Below are positions 43,265-52,400 of a stretch of 64,000 bases of DNA, piece by piece. A program made the position numbers and the translations under genes. This stretch comes from an uncultured Clostridia bacterium (GTDB lineage Bacteria; Bacillota; Clostridia; TANB77; CAG-508), in contig CAKPOI010000003.1 of NCBI GenBank assembly GCA_934169775.1, forward strand, positions 29,594 to 93,593, in the 5' to 3' direction. Position 1 is the stretch's first letter; each line of letters starts with the position of its first letter. The notes under the pieces are model-generated. The model did no database searches. It was not told the DNA's origin and worked only from the letters and a program-made list of their open reading frames with translations.

Positions 43265-44617
43265 ATGGAAAATAAATATAAAATATTAAAAATAATGATT
43301 ACTGTCACAGTTGTTATAATTTGCATTTTATTAATTTCTTATTTTGCTATAAAAAAATTAAAAAGTCAAAGTGAAAATGTTATAAATACAACTCCGACTG
43401 ATACAACTAAGGTAAAGATACAAAAGAATATTCAAGAGGTTACTGCAAGAGATATATATTATATTATGAAAAATATCTCAAAAAAATATTTTGATTATCT
43501 TGTTGAATACAATGCAGAATCATATTATTCAAAATTAGAGGGTGAAGTGCAGATTACAGATGAAGATAGACAAGGTACATATAAAATTATACTTGATCTT
43601 TTAGATAATGAATATATTAAAAATAATAATATAAGTGATAAAGAAATAAAAAAAATCTTGAGTAATTTTAAAAATGCAGATGATTTAAATATTAATAAAA
43701 TGTATTATAATGACATTGATGAAAATGTAACTGTTTTTTATGCAGATGTATCATTAATAAAAAATCATAAAGAAATTAATAATAATAGAGTAATTGTTGG
43801 AAAGATGGATAGAAAAAATGGATTATTTTCTATTATTCCCGTAGATATTTCTAGTGAACAAATTTTACAAAATACAATTGAAGTATCTAATAATGAAATT
43901 AATAAAAATTTGTATAACCAGTATAATTATAAATATATTGATGATATACAAATGGTTGATGATTTATTAAAAAAATATAAAAATGCAATTTTATATAATA
44001 GGCAAGAAGCATATAATTTATTAGATGAGGAATATAGAAAAAATAGATTTGGCAATTATGATACATTTAACACTTTTGTTAATAATAATTTAAAAGAAAT
44101 TTCAGCATTAACGTTTGAAAAATATTTAGTTAATAAAGTAGATGGATATAAAGAATATGTATGCAAAGATCAATATGAAAATTTATATATCTTTCATGAA
44201 AAAGCTGTTATGGATGTTACTCTTATGCTTGATACATATACATTAGATAACGAAACTTTTGACAAAAAATATAAAGGTTCAGACATGCAATATAAAGTAA
44301 TGATGAATATAGATAAAGTTAGGCAAATGATGAATGCACGTGATTACAGGACAATGTTTAATTATTTAGATGAAACATTTAGAACCACATATTTTGAAAA
44401 TAATATAGAAAAATTTGAAAAATATATGAGATATTATTTCCCATCACATTATACATTTGAATTTGGAGACTATTCAGAAGATGCAGGAATATCTATACAA
44501 GAAGTAACAATGAAAGATATGTCTGAAAATAATAATGGAAATATAGGAGAAAGATTTTATATGCAATTAAATGATGGTACAGACTTTGTAATGTCTTTTA
44601 ATGTAATTGGAAAGTAA
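43265..44617 (+). CDS. Membrane-anchored VirB8/TcpC-like protein 2
   Basis: A 450-residue protein with one transmembrane helix (about residues 10-31) and a large extracellular part that seems to contain two NTF2-like domains: RDIYYIMKNISKKYFDYLVEYNAESYYSKL (about 60-190) and DDLLKKYKNAILYNRQEAYNLLDEEYRKN (about 235-350), each followed by beta strands. TcpC of Gram-positive conjugation systems has a comparable two-domain layout. AGGAGG overlapping the stop of the hydrolase gene sets the ATG at 43265. It is the last gene of the locus. Confidence 0.6.
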   Translation: MENKYKILKIMITVTVVIICILLISYFAIKKLKSQSENVINTTPTDTTKVKIQKNIQEVTARDIYYIMKNISKKYFDYLVEYNAESYYSKLEGEVQITDEDRQGTYKIILDLLDNEYIKNNNISDKEIKKILSNFKNADDLNINKMYYNDIDENVTVFYADVSLIKNHKEINNNRVIVGKMDRKNGLFSIIPVDISSEQILQNTIEVSNNEINKNLYNQYNYKYIDDIQMVDDLLKKYKNAILYNRQEAYNLLDEEYRKNRFGNYDTFNTFVNNNLKEISALTFEKYLVNKVDGYKEYVCKDQYENLYIFHEKAVMDVTLMLDTYTLDNETFDKKYKGSDMQYKVMMNIDKVRQMMNARDYRTMFNYLDETFRTTYFENNIEKFEKYMRYYFPSHYTFEFGDYSEDAGISIQEVTMKDMSENNNGNIGERFYMQLNDGTDFVMSFNVIGK

Positions 44618-44623
44618 TATTTT

Positions 44624-44770
44624 TATATACTAGGAAAGTTCTCCAAACTTCCTAGTATATAAAAAATAGCAATGCACAGAAATTTGCTTTGTAAATTTCG
44701 CGCGCGAACAAATACGCGGACTTTAAAATGTTCTAATAAATGCAAATGTTATTAATGTCCACTTTTGTTC
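44624..44770 (+). repeat. Structured interspersed repeat, copy 2
   Basis: Hairpin TATACTAGGAAAGTT/AACTTCCTAGTATA (44624-44661), GAAATTTGC/GTAAATTTC hairpin, CGCGCGAACAAA, then the outer stem GAACAAA (44706-44712) and GGAC with GTCC and TTTTGTTC (44763-44770). It lies immediately 3' of the T4SS-like locus. Confidence 0.75.
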
Positions 44771-44828
44771 TGACCAGAACAAAAAAGCATTGGTGTTTTC
44801 GTGGTCAAGTTAAAAAAATAAGAAAATA

Positions 44829-44869
44829 AAAACCTAGGAATAGATTAGTTTCTATTTTTAGGTTTTTTC
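44829..44869 (+). terminator. Terminator downstream of the T4SS-like locus
   Basis: AAAACCTA and TAGGTTTT form the outer stem, with GAATAG/CTATT inside, followed by TTTTTT. The gap 44618-44957 otherwise holds only repeat copy 2. Confidence 0.8.
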
Positions 44870-44957
44870 ATATTATATAAAAAATATATTAAATTTTATA
44901 AAATAAAAAAATAGGCAAAAATAAAAAATTAATAAATTAAATTGTGGAGGAAAAGTA

Positions 44958-45836
44958 ATGGAGAGTAAAAAAATAAGTTTATGTTTAGCAGGTGGAGGAA
45001 TAAAAGGAGTAGCACATGTAGGAGTGCTAAAGGCTTTAGAAGAAAAAAATATAGAAGTAGAGTATATAGGAGGAACCTCATCAGGAAGTATAGTCTCAAG
45101 TTTATATGCGGCAGGATTTTCAGCGGATGAAATATATTATATATTCAAAAAATATTGTAAAAAAATAAAATATGCAGATTTAAAAAATATTTTTAAATTG
45201 ATTTATGGATTAATTTTTGAACGTAAAATTATTATAGATGGTTTAAATTCTGGAAAGGAAATTGAAAAATTAATAAATAAGGAATGTAATAAAAAAGAAA
45301 TTTATAATATATATGATATAAAAAAGCCACTAGTTGTACCAAGTGTTAATATGAATACAGGAGATGTTATATGTTTTACATCATGTTCTAAAAGGGGGGG
45401 ATTTTCTGATAAAATAAAATTTATTAATAATATTCCAATAGGCAAAGCAGTTAGGGCTAGTTGTAGTTATCCGGTAGTTTTTTCACCTTGTGAATATCAG
45501 GATATGGAATTAATAGATGGAGGAATTAGGGAAAATGTTCCTTGGAAAGAATTAGAATTATTAGGAGCTAAAAATATTGTTAATGTTATTTTTGAATCGG
45601 AAAAAAATGATAATTGTTGCGAGAATCTTATTGAAGTTGCAGGTCGTTCTATAGACTTATTGTGTAGAGAGCTTTCTAATTATGAAATGCAAGGTTCATA
45701 TAAAATTTTAAAAATAAAAACAAAAAAGACAGGACTTTTAGATATTTCAAAATTAGAAGAATTATATTATTTAGGATATGAACAAGCAAAGGTGTTTTTG
45801 GGGACGGATTCAAATAACAGAATTAATACAAAATAA
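44958..45836 (+). CDS. Patatin-like phospholipase
   Basis: A 292-residue serine hydrolase of the patatin/RssA family. The oxyanion loop is AGGGIKGVAHVGVL at residues 10-23, the nucleophile elbow GTSSG at about 38-42, and the catalytic Asp is in IDGGIREN at about 187. It has no signal peptide, so it probably acts on lipids from the cytoplasmic side. A GTGGAGG SD precedes the ATG. Substrate unknown. It is transcribed alone after a terminator and is not obviously part of the T4SS locus. Confidence 0.92.
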   Translation: MESKKISLCLAGGGIKGVAHVGVLKALEEKNIEVEYIGGTSSGSIVSSLYAAGFSADEIYYIFKKYCKKIKYADLKNIFKLIYGLIFERKIIIDGLNSGKEIEKLINKECNKKEIYNIYDIKKPLVVPSVNMNTGDVICFTSCSKRGGFSDKIKFINNIPIGKAVRASCSYPVVFSPCEYQDMELIDGGIRENVPWKELELLGAKNIVNVIFESEKNDNCCENLIEVAGRSIDLLCRELSNYEMQGSYKILKIKTKKTGLLDISKLEELYYLGYEQAKVFLGTDSNNRINTK

Positions 45837-45893
45837 TGTTGTAATTCACAGTATAAAATAATATTATAAAACGGAAAAATATTCCATTTTTAA

Positions 45894-45922
45894 TTGACCA
45901 AGATATTAATTTATGATATAGT
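45894..45922 (+). promoter_or_regulatory. Promoter of the abrB-like gene
   Basis: TTGACC (45894-45899) and TATAGT (45917-45922), 17-bp spacer, about 50 bp before the start. Confidence 0.65.
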
Positions 45923-45970
45923 ATAGTTTGTAGGAAGGATTACAAAATAATAACATTGAGGGAGGCAAAG

Positions 45971-46237
45971 ATGAAATCAACTGGAATAATAAGAAAAGTA
46001 GACGAACTTGGAAGAGTTGTAATACCAATTGAACTTAGAAACAAGTTCGGAATTGCTGAAAGAGATCCAATAGAAATATATGTAGATGGCTCTTCAATCA
46101 TATTAAAAAAATTTGAACCAAATTGTATCTTTTGCGGAAACACAAAAGAATTAAAACTTTATATGGACAAATTGGTTTGCCCTTCATGCGCAAAACAAAT
46201 TAAAAAATTATATGAGAAAGAAGACAATAAAAATTAA
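45971..46237 (+). CDS. AbrB/SpoVT-family transcriptional regulator with zinc-ribbon tail
   Basis: An 88-residue transition-state-type regulator. Residues 1-50 form the swapped-hairpin DNA-binding fold (STGIIRKVDELGRVVIPIEL, DPIEIYVDGSSIILKKF). Residues about 55-78 carry two CxxC pairs (CIFCGN and CPSCAK), which suggest a small zinc ribbon. The SD is GAGGGAGG and the ATG is at 45971. Members of this family repress or activate sporulation and stationary-phase genes. Targets here cannot be deduced. Confidence 0.92.
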   Translation: MKSTGIIRKVDELGRVVIPIELRNKFGIAERDPIEIYVDGSSIILKKFEPNCIFCGNTKELKLYMDKLVCPSCAKQIKKLYEKEDNKN

Positions 46238-46249
46238 TTTCATTTTTGC

Positions 46250-46293
46250 AAAAAAAGAAAGAATCACTATAGAACATGATTTTTTCTTTTTTT
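46250..46293 (+). terminator. Terminator of the abrB-like gene
   Basis: AAGAAAGAATCA pairs with TGATTTTTTCTT around an 11-nt loop and is followed by a T-run. Confidence 0.75.
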
Positions 46294-46430
46294 TATATCC
46301 TAGGAAAGTTCTTCGAACTAAATAATAACGATGCACAGAAATTTGCTAAAGCAAATTTCGCGCATGAACAAAGACGCGGACTTTAAAATGTTCTAATAAG
46401 TGCCAATGTTATTAATGTCCACTTTTGTTC
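46294..46430 (+). repeat. Structured interspersed repeat, copy 3
   Basis: The first hairpin is truncated (CCTAGGAAAGTTCTTCGAACTA lacks its closing half). ATGCACAGAAATTTGC, GAACAAA (46366-46372), CGCGGACTTTAAAATGTTC and TTTTGTTC (46423-46430) match copy 2 closely. Confidence 0.75.
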
Positions 46431-46436
46431 GTGTTT

Positions 46437-46482
46437 TTGGGGAAGTGACAATGTCTTGGTGACGGAGCAAAAAACATTATTA
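46437..46482 (+). repeat. GGGGACGGAGC-type short interspersed repeat
   Basis: TTTTTGGGGAAGTGACAATG followed by GGTGACGGAGCAAAAAACATT, abutting structured repeat copy 3. Related to 53815-53930 and to the minus strand of 6787-6890. Confidence 0.55.
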
Positions 46483-46514
46483 ATAAAATATAATTTTTGT
46501 TTTGTTTTTGAAAA

Positions 46515-47348
46515 TTAATTCATAAAATGAATATAAATTTCATTTTTGTTAACACCTCTGTCCTTAGCAATTCTTTTTATAATATCTTTTTTACTAAAAC
46601 CTTGTTTTTCATAAAAAGAAAAATGTTCTTCAAGAGACATATTTTTAAATTCTTGTTGTTTTTCTTCTAAAGTTATTTCTGCTTTTCCTTCTATTAAAAT
46701 AATTATTTCTCCTTTTATATTTTCACTTTTTTTAATTATTTCTTCTATAGAACCTCTTATAAATTCTTCATGTATTTTTGTTAATTCCCTAGCTAAAACT
46801 ATTTTTCTGTCTGATATGATATTTCTTAAATCATTTAATGTTGATTGTAATTTGTGTGGTGCTTCATATATTATTGTAGTTTGTGTACTTTCTTTTATTT
46901 GTTCTAATTTTTGTTTTCTATTTTTTTTATTTAATGGTAAAAAACCTAAAAATAAAAATGTATCAGTATTTAAACCTGAACTTATTAATGCATTTACAAA
47001 AGCACATGCTCCAGGTACTGGTATAACTTTTATTTCTTGTTCTATACATTTTTTTATAACTATTTCTCCGGGATCACATATTCCAGGTGTTCCTGCATCT
47101 GAAACTAATGCAATATTTTTTCCTTCTTTTAATTCTTTTATTAATTCCTCTGACTTTATTTCTTCATTGTGTCTATGATAACTTATTAAATGTTTTGATA
47201 TTTTATAATGATTTAATAATTTTAAAGTATGTCTTGTATCTTCTGCAGCTATTATATCTACACTATTTAAGATATTTATTGCTCTGTATGTTATATCTTC
47301 TAAATTTCCTATTGGTGTTGCTACTAAATATAAAATTCCTTTTTCCAT
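46515..47348 (-). CDS. rsmI: 16S rRNA (cytidine-1402-2'-O)-methyltransferase RsmI
   Basis: A 277-residue SAM-dependent methyltransferase of the tetrapyrrole-methylase fold. It opens GILYLVATPIGNLEDITYRA and shows EDTRHTLKLL, SDAGTPGICDPG and PVPGACAFVNALISSGLNT, all hallmarks of RsmI. The ATG start follows AGAAAGGATT. Full length. Confidence 0.96.
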   Translation of the reverse strand: MEKGILYLVATPIGNLEDITYRAINILNSVDIIAAEDTRHTLKLLNHYKISKHLISYHRHNEEIKSEELIKELKEGKNIALVSDAGTPGICDPGEIVIKKCIEQEIKVIPVPGACAFVNALISSGLNTDTFLFLGFLPLNKKNRKQKLEQIKESTQTTIIYEAPHKLQSTLNDLRNIISDRKIVLARELTKIHEEFIRGSIEEIIKKSENIKGEIIILIEGKAEITLEEKQQEFKNMSLEEHFSFYEKQGFSKKDIIKRIAKDRGVNKNEIYIHFMN

Positions 47349-47364
47349 TTTTAATCCTTTCTTT

Positions 47365-47674
47365 CTTATTAATTAATTTTTATTTTTAATAATTAATTAA
47401 TTAATTATTTATTTATTTAATTTATTTTTATTAATTTAATTAATTATTTTTTTATTTATTTAATTTATTTTATTAATTTAATTAATTAATTATTTATTTA
47501 ATTTATTTAATTTATTTAATTTATTTTATTAATTTTAATTAATTAATTATTTATTTAATTTATTTTTATTAATTTAATTAATTAATATTTTTTTATTTAT
47601 TATTTTTAATATTTAATTTAATTAATATTTTTTATTTATTATTTTAATATTTAATAATTAATTATTTTTTTAAT
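47365..47674. repeat. Low-complexity TTAATTAA/TTTATTTAA tract
   Basis: About 310 bp made almost only of permuted TTAATTAATT, ATTTATTTAATTT and TTTTATTAA units, with no G or C for long stretches. No gene or terminator is visible. It separates rsmI from the upstream methyltransferase gene. Confidence 0.85.
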
Positions 47675-48418
47675 TTATTTATTTTCTAATTTATAAATAT
47701 TTTTTATTTCTTGAGTATATTCTCCATTTTCTTCATAAATATATAAATTGGGATGTACTTTTAAAAATGAGTTTGCATTTTTTATACCTTTTATCATAAC
47801 CATTTTTGGTTCTTCATTTTTTTTAGAAAATATAAAACGAATTTCTTTAGGTTCTATTTTATATTTTCTCATCAATTCAAAAATATCTACTAATCTTTCT
47901 GGTCTGTGAACCATGTAAAATTCACCTTTATCTTTTAACAAATCTTTTGCTACGCGTATAAAGTCTTCCAGGTTTGCTGTTATTTCATGTCGTGCTATCA
48001 TTTTAGGTTCGTCTGGATTTATTATTCCGGTATTTTTCTTTTTATATGGTGGATTAGTTATTACTACATCAAATGTTTGCTTTTCAAAATAATTATTTGA
48101 ATTTAAAATTGAATCACATATAATTTCAAATTTTTCATTTAATTTATTTAATTTAATACTTTGATTAGCCATATCACATACATCTTTTTGTATTTCTATT
48201 CCGATTGCTTTTTTTAAATTTGTTTTTCCACATAATAATGTTGGAATTATTCCAGAGCCTGTTCCTAAATCTAAAACGTAAGAATCTTTTTTTATATTTT
48301 TTGCAAAATTTGCTAATAATACACTATCTATTCCAAAACAAAAATATTCTTTATTTTGTATTATTTTTAAGTTTTTAATTCCTAAATCATCTATTCTTTC
48401 ATTTTTTGTGATTTCCAT
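47675..48418 (-). CDS. TrmN6-like tRNA1(Val) A37 N6-methyltransferase
   Basis: A 247-residue class I methyltransferase: SAM motif LDLGTGSGIIPTLL, acidic IGIEIQKD, and catalytic NPPY in DVVITNPPYKKKNTG, typical of N6-adenine methyltransferases of the TrmN6/YfiC type commonly paired with rsmI in Firmicutes. The ATG at 48418 follows AGAAAGGATAT; a frame extended to 48481 has no SD. Confidence 0.9.
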   Translation of the reverse strand: MEITKNERIDDLGIKNLKIIQNKEYFCFGIDSVLLANFAKNIKKDSYVLDLGTGSGIIPTLLCGKTNLKKAIGIEIQKDVCDMANQSIKLNKLNEKFEIICDSILNSNNYFEKQTFDVVITNPPYKKKNTGIINPDEPKMIARHEITANLEDFIRVAKDLLKDKGEFYMVHRPERLVDIFELMRKYKIEPKEIRFIFSKKNEEPKMVMIKGIKNANSFLKVHPNLYIYEENGEYTQEIKNIYKLENK

Positions 48419-48528
48419 TTTTATATCCTTTCTGCAATAATAATTTATTAAATATTTTTCACTTATTTTTTTGTTTATCATATTATATAGTAAATTTGTT
48501 ATTTTTTCAAGAAAGGATATTGATTAAA

Positions 48529-48741
48529 ATGGATTATAAAGGAAGTAGATTAATGCATACAGAAAATTTTGATAACAGAGGAAAAGAAAATAAGCCTAAA
48601 CCTAAATCTCCAAAAAAGAAAAAACTTACATTTAAAGATTATAAGAAAAATACTTTAAAATCTTTAAATGAAGTTGAATCTTTTCTTAATAATTTAGATA
48701 AGGCCTCTAGATATATTCACCTTTATAAATTTTTAAAATGA
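48529..48741 (+). CDS. Small hypothetical protein, Lys/Pro-rich N-terminus
   Basis: A 70-residue protein: MDYKGSRLMHTENFDNRGKE, a basic KPKPKSPKKKK stretch, then an amphipathic helix ending YIHLYKFLK. It has a good AGAAAGGA SD for the ATG at 48529. It is divergent from the methyltransferase gene and convergent, 6 bp apart, with the GerMN gene. The family is unknown to me. Confidence 0.6.
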   Translation: MDYKGSRLMHTENFDNRGKENKPKPKSPKKKKLTFKDYKKNTLKSLNEVESFLNNLDKASRYIHLYKFLK

Positions 48742-48747
48742 ATATAT

Positions 48748-49275
48748 TTATGTGCTGATTTTTAATTCTTCATTTTCTACACCATCAACTAAAAATTTAA
48801 CACTATTAATTTCAGTAAATTGAGTCATAGTATAAACAACACTATTAATTAGATTTTGTTTAGCATTTTTATCTTCTTTATTAAAAGATAAAATATCAGA
48901 AGAAAAATCAAGAACTAAGCAATCCTTATCTGTATAAGATTTCAGAATTTTAGTATTATCAGGTATAGTCTTTTTTAATTTATCATTTTTAGGTCCATCT
49001 ATTAGCAAATTAGCCAATTTTTCATAAGGCAAATTTACAAGCTCTTTAATATCTACTAATCTAGCCTCTGGTACTAATTGACCTGTTTCTCCATCTACGA
49101 AAAATAAACTTACAATAGTTTGCCTAGACTGTTCATCTGTAATTTCTTGTTCAGGAGTATATTCTTTTATCTTGTTTTGCGTTTTATTTTTGGCATATTT
49201 TATTCCAAAAAATCCTCCTACTAATATTATTATAAGTAAAATTCCAAATATCGTTATTGTTTTTTTATTTTCCAT
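48748..49275 (-). CDS. GerMN domain membrane protein
   Basis: A 175-residue protein with one N-terminal membrane helix (about residues 7-27) and an extracellular GerMN domain (about 50-170: IVSLFFVDGETGQLVPEARLV, LANLLIDGPKNDKLKKTIPDNTKIL, LINSVVYTMTQFTEINSVKFLVDG). GerMN domains occur in the spore-germination/sporulation protein GerM and in lipoproteins at the division site. GGAGG is placed for ATG 49275. The helical signal lacks a lipobox Cys. Confidence 0.88.
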   Translation of the reverse strand: MENKKTITIFGILLIIILVGGFFGIKYAKNKTQNKIKEYTPEQEITDEQSRQTIVSLFFVDGETGQLVPEARLVDIKELVNLPYEKLANLLIDGPKNDKLKKTIPDNTKILKSYTDKDCLVLDFSSDILSFNKEDKNAKQNLINSVVYTMTQFTEINSVKFLVDGVENEELKIST

Positions 49276-49371
49276 ATACACAACCTCCATTAATTATTAT
49301 TTACTACAAAATTTATGTTGTGTTTGTCCGAATTATACCTAAAAAATCAATCAAATAGAAAAATTTTCCAT

Positions 49372-49400
49372 TTGACAAAATTGCAATTTCCGTATAAAAT
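49372..49400 (+). promoter_or_regulatory. Promoter of the activase-type gene
   Basis: TTGACA (49372-49377) and TAAAAT (49395-49400), 17-bp spacer, about 95 bp before the start. Confidence 0.65.
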
Positions 49401-49494
49401 AAAGAGGTAAAAAAGTGTCTTATGGACGACATTACAAATAAAATTATTAGAAAAAAATCTAGTTATTTTATACCTTTAGAAAGGATGATAAAAA

Positions 49495-52400
49495 ATGGAA
49501 AAAAATATACTACATGTAGGATTAGATGTTGGATCAACAACAGTAAAAATCATTGTAATGAATTCTAATTTAGAAACAATATATGAAGATTACCAAAGAC
49601 ATTTTTCTGATACAAAAAATACAGTGTGTAATGTATTAGAAAATTTAATAAAAAAATATCCAGAAAATTCTTTTACAATAGCATTAACAGGATCTGGAGC
49701 GATGTCAGCAAGCAAATTTTTAGGAGTAGAATTTATCCAAGAAGTTGTATCATGTAAAAGAGTTGTAGAAAAATACATACCAGAAACAGATGTTGTTATA
49801 GAACTAGGTGGAGAAGATGCAAAAATCATATATTTTGATCAATCAATTGAACAACGTATGAATGGAACTTGTGCAGGTGGTACAGGTGCATTTTTGGACC
49901 AAATGGCATCTTTATTACATACAGATACAGCAGGTCTAAATGAACTTGCCAAAGGATATAAAACAATATATCCTATTGCATCTCGTTGTGGAGTTTTTGC
50001 TAAAACTGATGTACAACCTCTTATAAATGAAGGTGCAGCTAAAGAGGACATAGCTGTTTCTATTTTCCAAGCAGTTGTTAATCAAACAATAAGTGGTTTA
50101 GCTTGTGGTAGACCAATAAGAGGAAATGTAGCATTTTTAGGAGGACCTTTAAATTATTTATCTGAATTAAGAAAACGTTTTATAGAAACATTACATTTAA
50201 CACCTGAACATATAATTGTACCAGAAGATGCACATCTTTTAGTTGCAAAAGGTGCAGCTATAGATTCATTAGAAACTGAACCTATTACAACAGAAGAATT
50301 AGAACAAAAAATAAATAATTTAAGGATTTCAAAAGATAATACAACTCAACCTATAGAGCCTCTTTTCAAAAATAAAGAAGAATATAATCAATTTAAAGAA
50401 AGACATAATAAAGCTAAAATAGGAAGAAAAGATTTAAAAACATATGAAGGTGATTGTTTTCTAGGAATTGATGCAGGTTCTACTACAACTAAGTTGGCAT
50501 TAATTGATAGAGAAGGAAATTTGCTATATTCACTATATGGAAGTAATGAAGGAAATCCTTTAAAAAGTGTTATGAAAATGTTAAAAGAACTATATTCAAA
50601 TTTGCCAGAAAGGGCTATTTTAAGATATAGTGGTGTAACAGGTTATGGAGAAAAATTAATTCAAACAGCATTAAATGTAGACTTAAATGAAATAGAAACA
50701 ATTGCTCATTATACAGCTGCAAAACAATTTGAACCAGATGTAACTGCAATAATTGACATTGGTGGGCAAGATATGAAATACATAAAAATGAAAAATGGTG
50801 CAATTGATAATATAATGTTAAATGAAGCTTGTTCTTCAGGTTGTGGATCTTTTATAGAAACATTTGCTAAAAGTTTAAAATTAGACATAAGTGAATTTGT
50901 AAAAGAAGCAATTGAAGCAAAACGTCCGGTAGATTTAGGTTCAAGATGTACTGTATTTATGAATTCAAAAATAAAACAAGCCCAAAAAGAAGGATACACA
51001 GTAGGTGATATTTCTAGTGGTTTATCATATTCAGTTATAAAAAATGCTATCCAAAAAGTTATGAAAGTACGTGACACATCAACATTAGGTGACCATATAG
51101 TTGTACAAGGTGGGACTTTTTATAATGATGCTGTACTTAGAGCTTTTGAAAAAATAGTAGATAAAAATGTTGTGCGTCCAGATATTTCTGGCTTAATGGG
51201 AGCATATGGAATGGCTTTATTATCAAAAGAACAATATGAAGCAAACTTTGATATGGAATATCATTCACATATTTTAAAAACAGATGAAATAGATAAATTA
51301 GAAATTAAAGTAACTTATGCAAGATGTAATAATTGTGAAAATCATTGTAAATTAACAATAAATAAATTTAGTAATGGAGCAATACATGTATCTGGAAACC
51401 GTTGTGAAAAAGGTGCTGGAATATCTTCAAAAAGTAAAAATTTGCCAAATTTGGTTCAATATAAATATAAAAGAATTTTTGATTATACGCCATTAGAAGA
51501 AAAAGATGCGCCTAGAGGAACTATAGGAATCCCTAGAGTTTTAAATATGTATGAGGACTATCCTTTCTGGTTTACTTTTTTAACAAATCTTGGTTTTAGA
51601 GTAATAATATCAGAAAAAAGTACAAGAAAAACTTATGAAAAAGGTATGGAATCAATGCCATCAGAATCTGTATGTTATCCTGCCAAATTATCACATGGAC
51701 ATATAGAAAGTTTATTAGAACAGGGTATAAAAACAATATTTTATCCATGTATGCCATATTCAAGAAAAGAGTATGAAAAAGCAGATAACCATTATAACTG
51801 CCCTATTGTAATATCATATTCTGAAGTATTAAAAAATAATGTAGAAGGTCTAAAATCAAAAGATGTAAAATTTATTAATCCATTTTTACCTTTTGATAAA
51901 AAGAATTTAGTTAAAAAAGTATTGGAATTACCTGAATTTAAGGAATACAATTTTAATAAAAAAGAATTATTAGAAGCCGCAGAAAAAGCGGAACAAGAAT
52001 ATCAAAAATGCAAACAAGATATTCGTAATAAAGGTGCAGAAACTGTAAAATATATAGAAGAAAATAATCTAAGAGGAATTGTTTTAGCAGGTAGACCATA
52101 TCATGTAGACCCTGAAGTAAATCATGGAATAGATACATTAATAACATCTTTAGGACTATGTGTATTAACAGAAGACAGTGTATCAGATAAAACTGAAGTA
52201 ATACGTCCTATAAGGGTTGTTGACCAGTGGGTATTTCATGCAAGATTATACGCAGCAGCAGATTTTGTAGGGAAACATGACAATTTAGAACTTGTTCAAT
52301 TAAATTCTTTTGGATGTGGAGTAGATGCTGTAACAACAGATCAAGTAGAAGAAATTTTATCAAGTTATGACAAAATGTATACATTAATAAAAATAGATGA

